From JBMOLL01 sp049325415 (GTDB lineage: Bacteria > Bacteroidota > Bacteroidia > Bacteroidales > GCA-2748055), in NCBI GenBank assembly GCA_049325415.1, contig JBMOLL010000101.1, positions 1-47,461 on the forward strand: a DNA stretch of 47,461 bases, in the 5' to 3' direction. The position numbers were made by a program, and so were the translations under genes. The notes under the pieces are model-generated. The model had not been told where the DNA came from, made no database searches, and worked only from the letters and a program-made list of their open reading frames with translations. Positions 22,326 to 30,414 of this stretch are shown here, one piece after another; the first letter of the stretch is position 1; each line of letters starts with the position of its first letter.

Positions 22326-24944
22326 TCAGCCGCATTTGGAGGAGCCGCAGCTCTGGCAGATCAGGCAGCCTTCCTGGTAGATCAGGTTATCGGAATGGCA
22401 TTCGCCGCATTTCTGCCCGCTCTTTGCTTTGGTTCCGTCGGGAATGTACTTTTTAAGTGCCCTGGCAACCCCTGCCGACCAGGTGTTGATGTTGTCGTTA
22501 TCGAGCCTCAGGGAGGTGACCAGGTTAACGGCATCGACCACGGGCATACCATGACGGAGTACGCCGGAGATCAGTTTGGCATAGTTCCAGAATTCGCTGT
22601 TGAACTGGTGAGACAGTCCGCCCATGGTGACTTTGTACCCGTACTTGTCGACATACTGGAAGTCGTAACGTGTTTCTCCGCCTTCTTCCTTATTTTTGAT
22701 AATGGTTCCTTTTTTCACGGATTTCGGAAGGGGGAAGTTATCATCATCCTTCAGACCGGTGAATATTTCATAGGGCTTGCCGTTCAGCAGACCAACAAAG
22801 GCCATCCAGTCTTCCTCGTCGTTTTTGAAGCGGACAATTTCAGCTTCCAGTTCGCGCGGCCTTTTGGTCGGGAAATCGCTGCTTTCTTCCTCTTTTTTAT
22901 CGTTGGTTACCAGTACGCCGGCCCTGGATCCGTCACGATAAACAGTGGCACCTTTGCATCCGCTCTGCCAGGCGGTGATATACAGTTCACCGACCAGTTC
23001 TTCCTTCACATCGTTGGGCAGGTTGATGGTTACGCTGATGGAGTGATCGACCCATTTCTGGATTGCTCCCTGCATCTTCACCTTCTGCACCCAGTCGACA
23101 TCATTTGACGTTGCCTTGTGATAGGGCGATTTGCGGATGATCTCCTGGAGGTCTTCGTCGTCGAAGCCTTTGACTTCCTCGGGATCCATTCCGTTCACCT
23201 TGAGCCAGGTGAGGAAATTATGATGAAAGACGTTATATTCTTCCCAGCTGTCGCCCACTTCATCCACAAAGGTGATATGCGCATCCTTGTCGTTCGGGTT
23301 CACTTTCCTCCGGCGCTTGTACACGGGCAGGAATACCGGTTCGATGCCCGAGGTGGTCTGGGTCATGAGGCTCGTTGTTCCTGTCGGGGCAATGGTCAGC
23401 AGCGAAATGTTGCGCCGGCCGTTTTCCATCATATCACTGATCAGTTCCGGATCTTCCGATGCCAGGCGCTGAATAAAGGGATTATCTTTTTCCTTGCGGG
23501 CATCAAACACGCCAAAGGCACCGCGTTCCTTTGCCATCTCAACGGAGGAGCGGTAAGCTTCCAGGGCAACGGTTTTATGTACTTCGGTAGAAAAATCGAT
23601 GGCGTCTTCACTTCCGTAACGAAGGTTCAGGGCAGCCAGCATATCTCCTTCCGCGGTGATTCCCACGCCGGTGCGGCGGCCTTCGAGTGCTTTTTTCCGG
23701 ATATTTTCCCACAGGTTGATTTCCACCCGTTTCAGTTCTTCTTCCTCCGGATCGCCTTTGATCTTATTCAGGATCACTTCAATTTTTTCCAGCTCCAGAT
23801 CGATAATATCATCCATCATGCGCTGTGCACGGCCAACATGGGTTTTGAACAGGTCCCAGTTGAATTTCGCTTCTTTGGAAAAGGGATTTTCCACGTAGCT
23901 GTAAAGGTTGATGGCCAGAAGCCGGCAGCTGTCGTACGGACAGAGGGGGATCTCCCCGCAGGGATTCGTGCTGACGGTCCGGAAGCCCACATCGGCATAG
24001 CTGTCGGCCACCGATTCGCGGAGTATGGTGTCCCAGAACAGGATGCCCGGCTCGGCTGATTTCCACGCATTGTGGACGATCTTGTTCCAGAGGGTGCGGG
24101 CGTCAATATCTTTATAGTAGGTCGGATTATCGGAATCGATAGGGTACTGCTGGCGGAAGGATTTCCCTTCGACCACGGCTTGCATGAACTCGTCGGTGAT
24201 ACGGACCGAAACATTGGCTCCGGTGACCTTTCCCTGCTCCAGTTTGGCATCGATAAAACGTTCGGAATCGGGATGCTTGATGGAGATGCTCAGCATAAGG
24301 GCACCTCTGCGGCCGTCCTGGGCCACTTCCCTGGTGGAGTTCGAGTACCTTTCCATGAAAGGAACCACGCCGGTGGAAGTTAAGGCACTGTTGAGCACGG
24401 GGCTGCCTGTCGGGCGGATGTGCGAGAGGTCGTGACCCACGCCGCCGCGACGTTTCATCAGCTGAACCTGCTCCTGATCGATCTTCATGATCCCGCCGTA
24501 GGAATCGGAGGGACCGTTGTTCCCGATTACGAAGCAGTTCGAAAGCGAGGCAATCTGGAAATTGTTTCCGATACCGGTCATCGGTGAACCCTGGGGTACG
24601 ATGTACCGGAAATTCCGCATCAGTTCGAAAAGTTCGTCGAAAGAAATGGGATTTGGATATTTTTTCTCGATACGGTAAATCTCCGATGCCAGCCTCCTGT
24701 GCATGTCATCCGGCGTCTTCTCATAGATCTTCCCGAACGAATCCTTCAGTGCGTATTTATTCACCCAGACCCTGGCGGCCAGTTCATCCCCTCCGAAATA
24801 TTCCAGGGTCGCCTTTGAGGCCTCCTCGTAGCTATAGGTTTTATCCACCCGCACTTTTTCGGGGGCAACCTGAGCCTGTCCTTTCACTTCTGCGCCTTTA
24901 TCAGCGAATACAAATTCTTTCTGGGGGGTTGTCCTTTCTGCCAT
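22326..24944 (-). CDS. nrdJ: Adenosylcobalamin-dependent (class II) ribonucleotide reductase
   Basis: The 872-residue protein has the reductase core: SNCFVIGNN (135-143, with Cys137 of the redox pair), the finger-loop motif NPCGEIPLCPYDSC (327-340, NPCGE with the thiyl Cys329) and PTGTTSLMTQTTSGIEPVF further on. The C-terminus has two CxxC pairs (CGECHSDN and CLICQSCG), fitting a zinc-ribbon or the redox tail of class II enzymes. It makes deoxyribonucleotides without a separate small subunit and needs vitamin B12. The ATG at 24944 is used; a GTG at 24968 would sit in an inverted repeat. It is monocistronic between a terminator and a long gene-free region. Confidence 0.94.
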   Translation of the reverse strand: MAERTTPQKEFVFADKGAEVKGQAQVAPEKVRVDKTYSYEEASKATLEYFGGDELAARVWVNKYALKDSFGKIYEKTPDDMHRRLASEIYRIEKKYPNPISFDELFELMRNFRYIVPQGSPMTGIGNNFQIASLSNCFVIGNNGPSDSYGGIMKIDQEQVQLMKRRGGVGHDLSHIRPTGSPVLNSALTSTGVVPFMERYSNSTREVAQDGRRGALMLSISIKHPDSERFIDAKLEQGKVTGANVSVRITDEFMQAVVEGKSFRQQYPIDSDNPTYYKDIDARTLWNKIVHNAWKSAEPGILFWDTILRESVADSYADVGFRTVSTNPCGEIPLCPYDSCRLLAINLYSYVENPFSKEAKFNWDLFKTHVGRAQRMMDDIIDLELEKIEVILNKIKGDPEEEELKRVEINLWENIRKKALEGRRTGVGITAEGDMLAALNLRYGSEDAIDFSTEVHKTVALEAYRSSVEMAKERGAFGVFDARKEKDNPFIQRLASEDPELISDMMENGRRNISLLTIAPTGTTSLMTQTTSGIEPVFLPVYKRRRKVNPNDKDAHITFVDEVGDSWEEYNVFHHNFLTWLKVNGMDPEEVKGFDDEDLQEIIRKSPYHKATSNDVDWVQKVKMQGAIQKWVDHSISVTINLPNDVKEELVGELYITAWQSGCKGATVYRDGSRAGVLVTNDKKEEESSDFPTKRPRELEAEIVRFKNDEEDWMAFVGLLNGKPYEIFTGLKDDDNFPLPKSVKKGTIIKNKEEGGETRYDFQYVDKYGYKVTMGGLSHQFNSEFWNYAKLISGVLRHGMPVVDAVNLVTSLRLDNDNINTWSAGVARALKKYIPDGTKAKSGQKCGECHSDNLIYQEGCLICQSCGSSKCG

Positions 24945-24962
24945 ACGTCTCTTTTTTTCAGT

Positions 24963-25003
24963 TTGCACTTTAATCCTGGATCTCGGAGGGGTGTAAAGTG
25001 CAA
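24963..25003 (-). promoter_or_regulatory. Inverted repeat just upstream of nrdJ
   Basis: A perfect 10-bp inverted repeat, TTGCACTTTA (24963-24972) and TAAAGTGCAA (24994-25003), with a 21-nt interval, lies 18 nt before the nrdJ start codon. In mRNA it would form a stem-loop in the leader; as DNA it could be an operator. NrdR boxes are the known RNR operators, but this does not closely match the ACAC-type consensus as I recall it. No cobalamin riboswitch features were found. Confidence 0.55.
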
Positions 25004-25237
25004 TTTAACACACAGTATTGTTCGTTTCTCTCGAGTTATTAACACTTTCGCCAAGCATCCAACAACCTGATTAACAGAGGCTGAACTTATGCTACAGCCT
25101 GCGTTATGGACATAAAACTCCCTTTTTCCACAATCATTAACCTAGAAGGATTCTGCAAAAAGGAACCAATAGTCGGCACCAGGTGTGCTGGATTTGGAGA
25201 ATGAAATTAGAATAAATCGGAGAGGTGTAAGGTGTAA
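24983..25237. repeat. Pair of direct repeats upstream of nrdJ
   Basis: TCGGAGGGGTGTAAAGTG (24983-25000) and TCGGAGAGGTGTAAGGTG (25217-25234) agree at 16 of 18 positions and are 234 bp apart in the same orientation. The flanks are unlike each other. The first copy lies within the inverted repeat that ends at 25003. They may be binding sites for one regulator or traces of a small duplication. The surrounding 24945-25414 shows no gene. Confidence 0.5.
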
Positions 25238-25414
25238 AAACAGTCGTTTTTATTAACAAGAAATCAACGCCTGCTCTAAGCCAATAGCAGTCAAACATAT
25301 GAGTTGTTCCAATTTAACCTGTAATTACATGTGAATTTTATATTGCTGACATTCTGCGCCTTAACTATTTCGTTTCTGATTAGCAGTCAGTTATACCCCG
25401 TACACATTGCGAAT

Positions 25415-25560
25415 GAAAGGGTCCGGGATGACCAGGAGAAAAAGCCCGGGGATGGACGGAATCCTAAGAGGGGTCAAATCCCGTTCCGGGCCATTGTCAA
25501 AAAGTCTGACTTTACCGACGGTCATCCGCATACTTTAATGCCGGGTTCAGGCAGACCGGA
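25415..25560. other. Unassigned GC-richer block in the nrdJ upstream region
   Basis: Within the gene-free interval 24945-25656 this block stands out from AT-rich flanks. It contains a 7-bp pairing (GGTCCGG near 25420 with CCGGGCC near 25486, one G-U) enclosing smaller stems such as GGGT..ACCC-like arms and GGAT..ATCC. The outline is faintly tRNA-like, but the D-arm, anticodon loop and T-loop do not fit a tRNA. It also shares short strings with the GC-rich repeats at 3-5 kb (GGGGTC, AATGCCGGGT). It could be a decayed dispersed repeat or a structured RNA. An open frame over it (25331-25564, GTG start) is not convincing. Confidence 0.3.
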
Positions 25561-25600
25561 ATAGTTACTTCAGCATTGAAAATGCTGACTATCCAAATGA

Positions 25601-25632
25601 AAAAGGCTGCCGGTTTCCCTGGCAGCCTTTTT
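25601..25632. terminator. Intrinsic terminator after the TonB-dependent receptor gene
   Basis: AAAAGGCTGCC / GGCAGCCTTTTT with a 9-nt loop; A- and T-runs flank it, so it can act both ways. On the minus strand it follows the receptor stop by 24 nt. A small palindrome CAGCATT-GAA-AATGCTG (25571-25587) lies next to it. Confidence 0.9.
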
Positions 25633-25656
25633 AAAATTAATTTTCCTGTCCGGAAA

Positions 25657-28600
25657 TCAGAAGAAGTAACGAGCTCCGATCAGCAGCGTCCAACATTCTG
25701 TGTAGTTATAATAAGTAGAATAGGACTGTGTCAGATAATTGCCATCGTCATCCTTAACCATGGAGAAGCTGGGGACGTTGTTTCCGTCCACGCCTTCATA
25801 GGTCAGGATCTGTCCGTTGTTTGCACCGTACATATTCTTGCTTACACCCCATTCGCTGTTCAGCAGGTTTCCGAAGTTCAGGAAATCGACGGTGAACTGC
25901 AGGGTATGCTTGGTGTCACCGGAGTTAATACTGAAGTTCTGAGCAACACGCAGATCGAAGATATTCACCCAGGGAGCCCTGGCAGCATAGGCTTCAGCAT
26001 ACTGACCCTGGTGCTTTTTCAGGTAACTATCCTGTTCCAGGAAGGCAAAGAAGGCGTCCTTATCTTCAGTGCTGACAAACTGGATATCGTCCCTGTTGGC
26101 AGGAATGTAAATCAGGTCGGTAGCATAGCCATCGCCATTCATGTCATTCGTGTAGGTAAAGCTGTATCCACCTGCTGAATAACCTGAATAGAACAGATTA
26201 AATGAAGTCGACATGTGATCGTTCAAATAGGGGATTGTATAGGAGAACGACGCAATTGCCTTGCTGGGGATCACGTATTGTGAGCGCTGTACCCAGGGCA
26301 GGTGCGGACCATTCACTTCAAGAAGGCCGTTGTAGGCAGAGGCTGCGTTACTGCCCGGCATACCGGAGATCTCTTTGGATTCGGTGTAGGTATAGGCTGC
26401 CATAACGCTCATGTTCTTAACAGGCTGTGCACTGAGCGTGATATTCCCGATGGCTCCCCATCCTTCGCTGTTATTAGCCAGGACGTAAGCATTTCTCGAG
26501 GTATAGGTAAGCACGCTGTCGGCGGGGTAAATGTACCTGTCATCACTGCCGCTGAAACGATCCCAGCTTGCATCGGGCTGTTTCAGGTTATAGTTCTGCA
26601 GCATTACGCCATTGATGCTCTTCGTGAAGATCCCTTCCAGGGTAATCGTCATGGGGAAGGAAACCGGAAGATCATAGTCGACCGCCAGGGATGATTTCCA
26701 TGCCTGGGGCATCTTGAAGTCAGGATCAATGGCATTGATATCGCGGGGTAAAACGCCCTGTTCGGGAGTAATGGTCGTCGGGAGATTGAGTGCAGTAATC
26801 ATTTCATTGACGTCTGTGATCATCGGACCGGCAAGACCTGCCAGCGCGGGATCTGCACTGGTTACGTTGCCTGCAGCGTCATACTTTGTAACGGCTGAAT
26901 AACTTCCCTGTACCATACCTGAGTTCGTTGGCATGTTGGTGAAGAACACCAGCGGCAGCCTTCCGGCGAAGAGACCGGTACCTCCCCTGAGTTTCATCGT
27001 CTTGTCGCCAAGAACATCCCAGGTGAAACCAACTCTCGGTGAGAACTGAACATTTGCAGTCGGCCATACACCGGTATTGATGTTACGTCCGCCGAAATCC
27101 AGTTCGAGAATGGCATTGTTGGTGATAATGTTGTCGACGTAGCGCAGGTAATCGGCGCGTACACCGGCAGTAAGCTTGAATTCGGGGCTTACGTTCCATT
27201 CATCCTGAACATAGATACCAACCTGATTAAATGCCACTTCAGCAGCCGGAGACTGTTCACCGTCGTAACCATAGGTCAGGGCGAAATCTCTCGGTGCAGC
27301 CTGATTCAGGAAGTCCTCAAGGCTGGCATAACGATAATAACCTGTTCCGTTACGCATGTAGGAGTTGTTTGCCATCTGATGTTCAAAACTTACCCCGGCA
27401 ATAATTTTATGGCTGTTCAGGTTAAAGGTCAGGTTATCGATAACATTGAAAATGTTGTTGTTTACACCATTGTTCCAGGTGAACAATTCATAACCTGCAG
27501 AAATATAGGGCTCAAGAATCTGTGATCCGTCGGTATTGACGCCATACATTATATCAATAAAGGGGAATTTATCAGAATTGGAACCACGGATATCCTGAAT
27601 CTTGGAGTAGGTGGTGAGGAACTGATTGGAAATCTTGTCGGAAATACGGCTGTTCAGATCCACAGACACTGAGTTTACGATATTGTCCATCGAATAGAGT
27701 GAATTCGAGAAAGCCATGGCATACTGGGAGATCCTGTCCATCGACCTGTTACGGAAACCGGCATCGGTGGAGTTACCGTTGGTGGGATTCCAGGCCTGGT
27801 TCTTGGTGTAATTATACCTTACGCTCAGTTTATTGGCGTCGTTGATGTTCCAGTCGATACGGGCAAGAAGTTTTCCGTTACTTTCGTTGGCCGGGTAATC
27901 GGTATAGGAACCCGGATCATATCCGTAATTATCAAGCAGGTGCTGACGGACCAGTTCCATATCGCCGGTGCTGGCTCTTGAAAGCATAAGGTCGGTATTG
28001 GCCACGCCGTCTTCCGAAGGCCTCCAGGTTACGACCTGTCCGGGCTGTAATTCATATTCGCCGTTGAAGAAGAAGAATAATTTATTCTTGATGATCGGTC
28101 CGCCCAGGGTAACCCCGTAAACATTCCTTGATTCGATATCACGATCGCCAAAATCCACATCGCCGATTTTATTTCCGCGCAGATTCTGGTTGGTGTAGTA
28201 GGTATAGGCTGAACCTTTGAATTTGTTGGTACCTGATTTGGTAACGGCATTGATCCCGCCACCGATAAAATTCGTCTGGCGAACATCGAAAGGAGCAATG
28301 ACCACCTGGATTTCCTCGATTGCATCAATGGAAATGGGGGTTCCGCCACCGGGAAGGTTGGAGCTCAAACCAAAGTTGTTGTTAAAATTGGCTCCGTCAA
28401 CAGTGAAGTTGGTGGAACGGCCATCACCGCCGGAGAAACTCATTCCGTTTGCATAGGGTGAATAACGGGCAATGTCGGCAATACTCCTGTTAATGGTAGG
28501 CATAGATTCCATCTGATCGCCAGAGATGTTGGTGGTTGCACCGGTTTTGCTGGTGGCAAATTTGGATGGTTTGGTGCCAATAATGGTTACTTCCATAACA

Positions 28601-28947
28601 TCGATGGCGCTTTCCTTCAACTGTGCGTTTAAGGTGAAGGATTCACCCAGATACAGGGTAATATCCGTATAAGAAGCAGAAGCGTAGCCTACAAATGAAA
28701 CTTTTACTTCATAAGGCCCGCCGGGACGCATACCCTGCAGGTTGAAATGACCTTCGGCTCCCGTAACTGTTCCGTACTGTGTTCCCGAAGGTACATGAAC
28801 GGCAATTACCGTGGCTCCCGGCAGGATTTCGCCTGATTCCGACACCACGGTACCATTCATCCCTGAAGTGGTAACCTGCGAATACGCAGTGAGGGTCAGA
28901 AAGGAAAAAATGAAAAATGTAAGTAATAACTTAAGCCTGTTTTTCAT
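25657..28947 (-). CDS. Oar-like TonB-dependent outer-membrane receptor
   Basis: The 1096-residue protein has, in order, a signal peptide (LLLTFFIFSFLTLTAYSQ), a carboxypeptidase-regulatory-like beta domain (about 20-105, GTVVSESGEILPGATVIAVH), a plug domain (about 125-240, ending with AVTKSGTNKFKGSAYTYYTN) and a large beta-barrel ending in LLIGARYFF. The plug-to-barrel KSGTN-F-GSA block is typical of Oar proteins and of large TonB-linked receptors. The ATG at 28947 gives a clean signal peptide and lies about 24 nt after the expected transcription start. It would import or bind a large ligand at the cell surface using TonB; no SusD partner is next to it, so a glycan role is not indicated. Confidence 0.92.
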   Translation of the reverse strand: MKNRLKLLLTFFIFSFLTLTAYSQVTTSGMNGTVVSESGEILPGATVIAVHVPSGTQYGTVTGAEGHFNLQGMRPGGPYEVKVSFVGYASASYTDITLYLGESFTLNAQLKESAIDVMEVTIIGTKPSKFATSKTGATTNISGDQMESMPTINRSIADIARYSPYANGMSFSGGDGRSTNFTVDGANFNNNFGLSSNLPGGGTPISIDAIEEIQVVIAPFDVRQTNFIGGGINAVTKSGTNKFKGSAYTYYTNQNLRGNKIGDVDFGDRDIESRNVYGVTLGGPIIKNKLFFFFNGEYELQPGQVVTWRPSEDGVANTDLMLSRASTGDMELVRQHLLDNYGYDPGSYTDYPANESNGKLLARIDWNINDANKLSVRYNYTKNQAWNPTNGNSTDAGFRNRSMDRISQYAMAFSNSLYSMDNIVNSVSVDLNSRISDKISNQFLTTYSKIQDIRGSNSDKFPFIDIMYGVNTDGSQILEPYISAGYELFTWNNGVNNNIFNVIDNLTFNLNSHKIIAGVSFEHQMANNSYMRNGTGYYRYASLEDFLNQAAPRDFALTYGYDGEQSPAAEVAFNQVGIYVQDEWNVSPEFKLTAGVRADYLRYVDNIITNNAILELDFGGRNINTGVWPTANVQFSPRVGFTWDVLGDKTMKLRGGTGLFAGRLPLVFFTNMPTNSGMVQGSYSAVTKYDAAGNVTSADPALAGLAGPMITDVNEMITALNLPTTITPEQGVLPRDINAIDPDFKMPQAWKSSLAVDYDLPVSFPMTITLEGIFTKSINGVMLQNYNLKQPDASWDRFSGSDDRYIYPADSVLTYTSRNAYVLANNSEGWGAIGNITLSAQPVKNMSVMAAYTYTESKEISGMPGSNAASAYNGLLEVNGPHLPWVQRSQYVIPSKAIASFSYTIPYLNDHMSTSFNLFYSGYSAGGYSFTYTNDMNGDGYATDLIYIPANRDDIQFVSTEDKDAFFAFLEQDSYLKKHQGQYAEAYAARAPWVNIFDLRVAQNFSINSGDTKHTLQFTVDFLNFGNLLNSEWGVSKNMYGANNGQILTYEGVDGNNVPSFSMVKDDDGNYLTQSYSTYYNYTECWTLLIGARYFF

Positions 28948-28977
28948 AGATTTTAGTTTAAGGTTATAAATCGGGTT

Positions 28978-28985
28978 CAAATATA
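28978..28985 (-). promoter_or_regulatory. -7 promoter element for the TonB-dependent receptor
   Basis: On the minus strand this reads TATATTTG, an exact TAnnTTTG box. Further upstream is a 9-bp perfect inverted repeat, GATTTATGC (29038-29046) and GCATAAATC (29058-29066), which could be an operator or the end structure of waaA. No clear TTTG at -33. Confidence 0.55.
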
Positions 28986-29097
28986 AGCGGGTTTATCTAG
29001 CTGCATGTGAAGTAAACATTAAGAAAGAATGAAATCGGATTTATGCCTGAGACACATGCATAAATCTAAGCTTATTCACACAAAACTGAAGGATAAT

Positions 29098-30336
29098 TCA
29101 GGATGGATTTTTAAACGCAAAATCAACAATTTGTTCAGTTGCTCCAGCCCTTGATTTTACATAGGTTTCAGAAGATTTTCCCGCCGATATTAACAGCTCA
29201 TTTTCCGATAGCAGGCGCTCAATTGTTAAGATCAGATTTTCTGCATTTTCCACCGGGAAGGCCGAATTGCGATCCACCAGGTCGACAGCCTCCTGAAATT
29301 TGTCGTAACGCGGACCGAAAATAACCGGGAGACCGTAGGCGGCAGCTTCAAGGACATTGTGGATACCGCGCCCGAATCCTCCCCCGATATAGGCTATCCG
29401 GGCGTAGCGGTACAGGGCGGAGAGGTGTCCGATGGTGTCGACAATGATAATCCCTGCAGCACTCTCCCTTCCCGACAGCAGGTCGGAAAACCTCACGGCA
29501 CCGGGAAAACTGCGGGAGATCCTGTTGATCCTTTCTGCTGTAACCTCATGCGGGGCAATGATCCATCCCACCCTGTCGCCAAAATGCCTGTATGCCTCCT
29601 GAATAAGCTGTTCGTCGGGCTCCCAGGTGCTCCCGGCTACAAGTACCGTTTTTCCTTCAGCAAAAGCGGCAATTTCAGCAAAGCGTCCCGCCGAGCCTAC
29701 AATCTCCAGCACCCGGTCGAAACGGGTATCCCCCGAAACCGTAACTGCCGTAATCCCGACACTTTCAAGAAGCTGCGCGGAACGCTCGTTCTGAACAAAA
29801 AAATGGGTGAAGAACCTCAGGAAGCCGCGATACCACCGGCCGTATTTCCTGAAAAAGATCTGCCTGTCCCTGAAAATCCCCGATACAAGGTAAACAGGGA
29901 CCCTTTTCCTGTGTAACTCGTGAAGGAAATGGAACCAGAATTCATATTTAATGAAGAACACCGCTTTCAGGTTCAGCGCCGACACAAAACGCCAGGCATT
30001 GAATAGGGTATCTGCCGGCAGATAGGCCACATAATCGGCCCCGGCCCAGGTTTTACGCTTTTCATACCCGGAGGGCGAAAAGAAAGTAAGAAGGATCCTG
30101 TATCCGGGATATTCCTTCCTGACTTTCTCCATCAGCGGACGTCCCTGCTCAAATTCCCCGAGCGACGAACAGTGGAACCAGACCACCTCCTCCTCCCTTC
30201 CGATCGCACGGGTCAGGGCCGGGTACCAGCTACGTCTACCCCTGATCCACAGCCGTGCTTTACGGTTCCGGAGCGAAGCCAGGCGGACCAGGAATATGTA
30301 AACCTGGATGGATATGTCGTATAAAATCCGCATCAT
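29098..30336 (-). CDS. waaA: 3-deoxy-D-manno-octulosonic acid (Kdo) transferase
   Basis: The 412-residue GT30 glycosyltransferase begins with a hydrophobic membrane-associating segment (YDISIQVYIFLVRLASL), followed by the catalytic-glutamate motif SLGEFEQG (58-65, Glu61). The second half has the donor-binding domain with VAGSTWEPDEQ, APHEV and IGGGFGRGIHNVLEAAAYGLPVIFGP, a Kdo transferase hallmark. It attaches Kdo to lipid A on the inner leaflet of the inner membrane. The ATG pair at 30336/30333 is used, since a TTG at 30351 lies in a -7 box. Confidence 0.95.
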   Translation of the reverse strand: MMRILYDISIQVYIFLVRLASLRNRKARLWIRGRRSWYPALTRAIGREEEVVWFHCSSLGEFEQGRPLMEKVRKEYPGYRILLTFFSPSGYEKRKTWAGADYVAYLPADTLFNAWRFVSALNLKAVFFIKYEFWFHFLHELHRKRVPVYLVSGIFRDRQIFFRKYGRWYRGFLRFFTHFFVQNERSAQLLESVGITAVTVSGDTRFDRVLEIVGSAGRFAEIAAFAEGKTVLVAGSTWEPDEQLIQEAYRHFGDRVGWIIAPHEVTAERINRISRSFPGAVRFSDLLSGRESAAGIIIVDTIGHLSALYRYARIAYIGGGFGRGIHNVLEAAAYGLPVIFGPRYDKFQEAVDLVDRNSAFPVENAENLILTIERLLSENELLISAGKSSETYVKSRAGATEQIVDFAFKNPS

Positions 30337-30348
30337 CTTTTCAGGCCT

Positions 30349-30356
30349 CAAAAATA
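30349..30356 (-). promoter_or_regulatory. -7 promoter element for waaA
   Basis: On the minus strand this reads TATTTTTG, an exact TAnnTTTG box, ending 12 nt before the ATG at 30336. The expected leader is about 6 nt. No TTTG at -33. Confidence 0.5.
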
Positions 30357-30414
30357 GCGCTTAAATGGAAACACGGTGCACGGACCGACCGATCTTTTTC
30401 ACCGCCGGGAAAGA

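Noticed and set aside
22314..24383. Long antisense frames opposite nrdJ (for example 23118-24059) and similar long frames opposite crtI and ald
   Set aside because: They lie fully within well-identified genes and arise from codon bias in GC-rich coding DNA.
25420..25495. tRNA gene suggested by a 7-bp end stem and a T-arm-like GGGGTCAAATCCC
   Set aside because: There is no D-arm with GG, the anticodon loop lacks the T and purine expected around the anticodon, and the T-loop is one base short.
25331..25564. 77-codon plus-strand frame with a hydrophobic start
   Set aside because: The start is GTG, the hydrophobic part comes from AT-rich DNA and the second half is of low protein quality; no match to a family is recognised.
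24945..25656. Cobalamin riboswitch upstream of the B12-dependent nrdJ
   Set aside because: The B12-box and the other conserved stretches could not be found on the minus strand. Only an inverted repeat and direct repeats are present.
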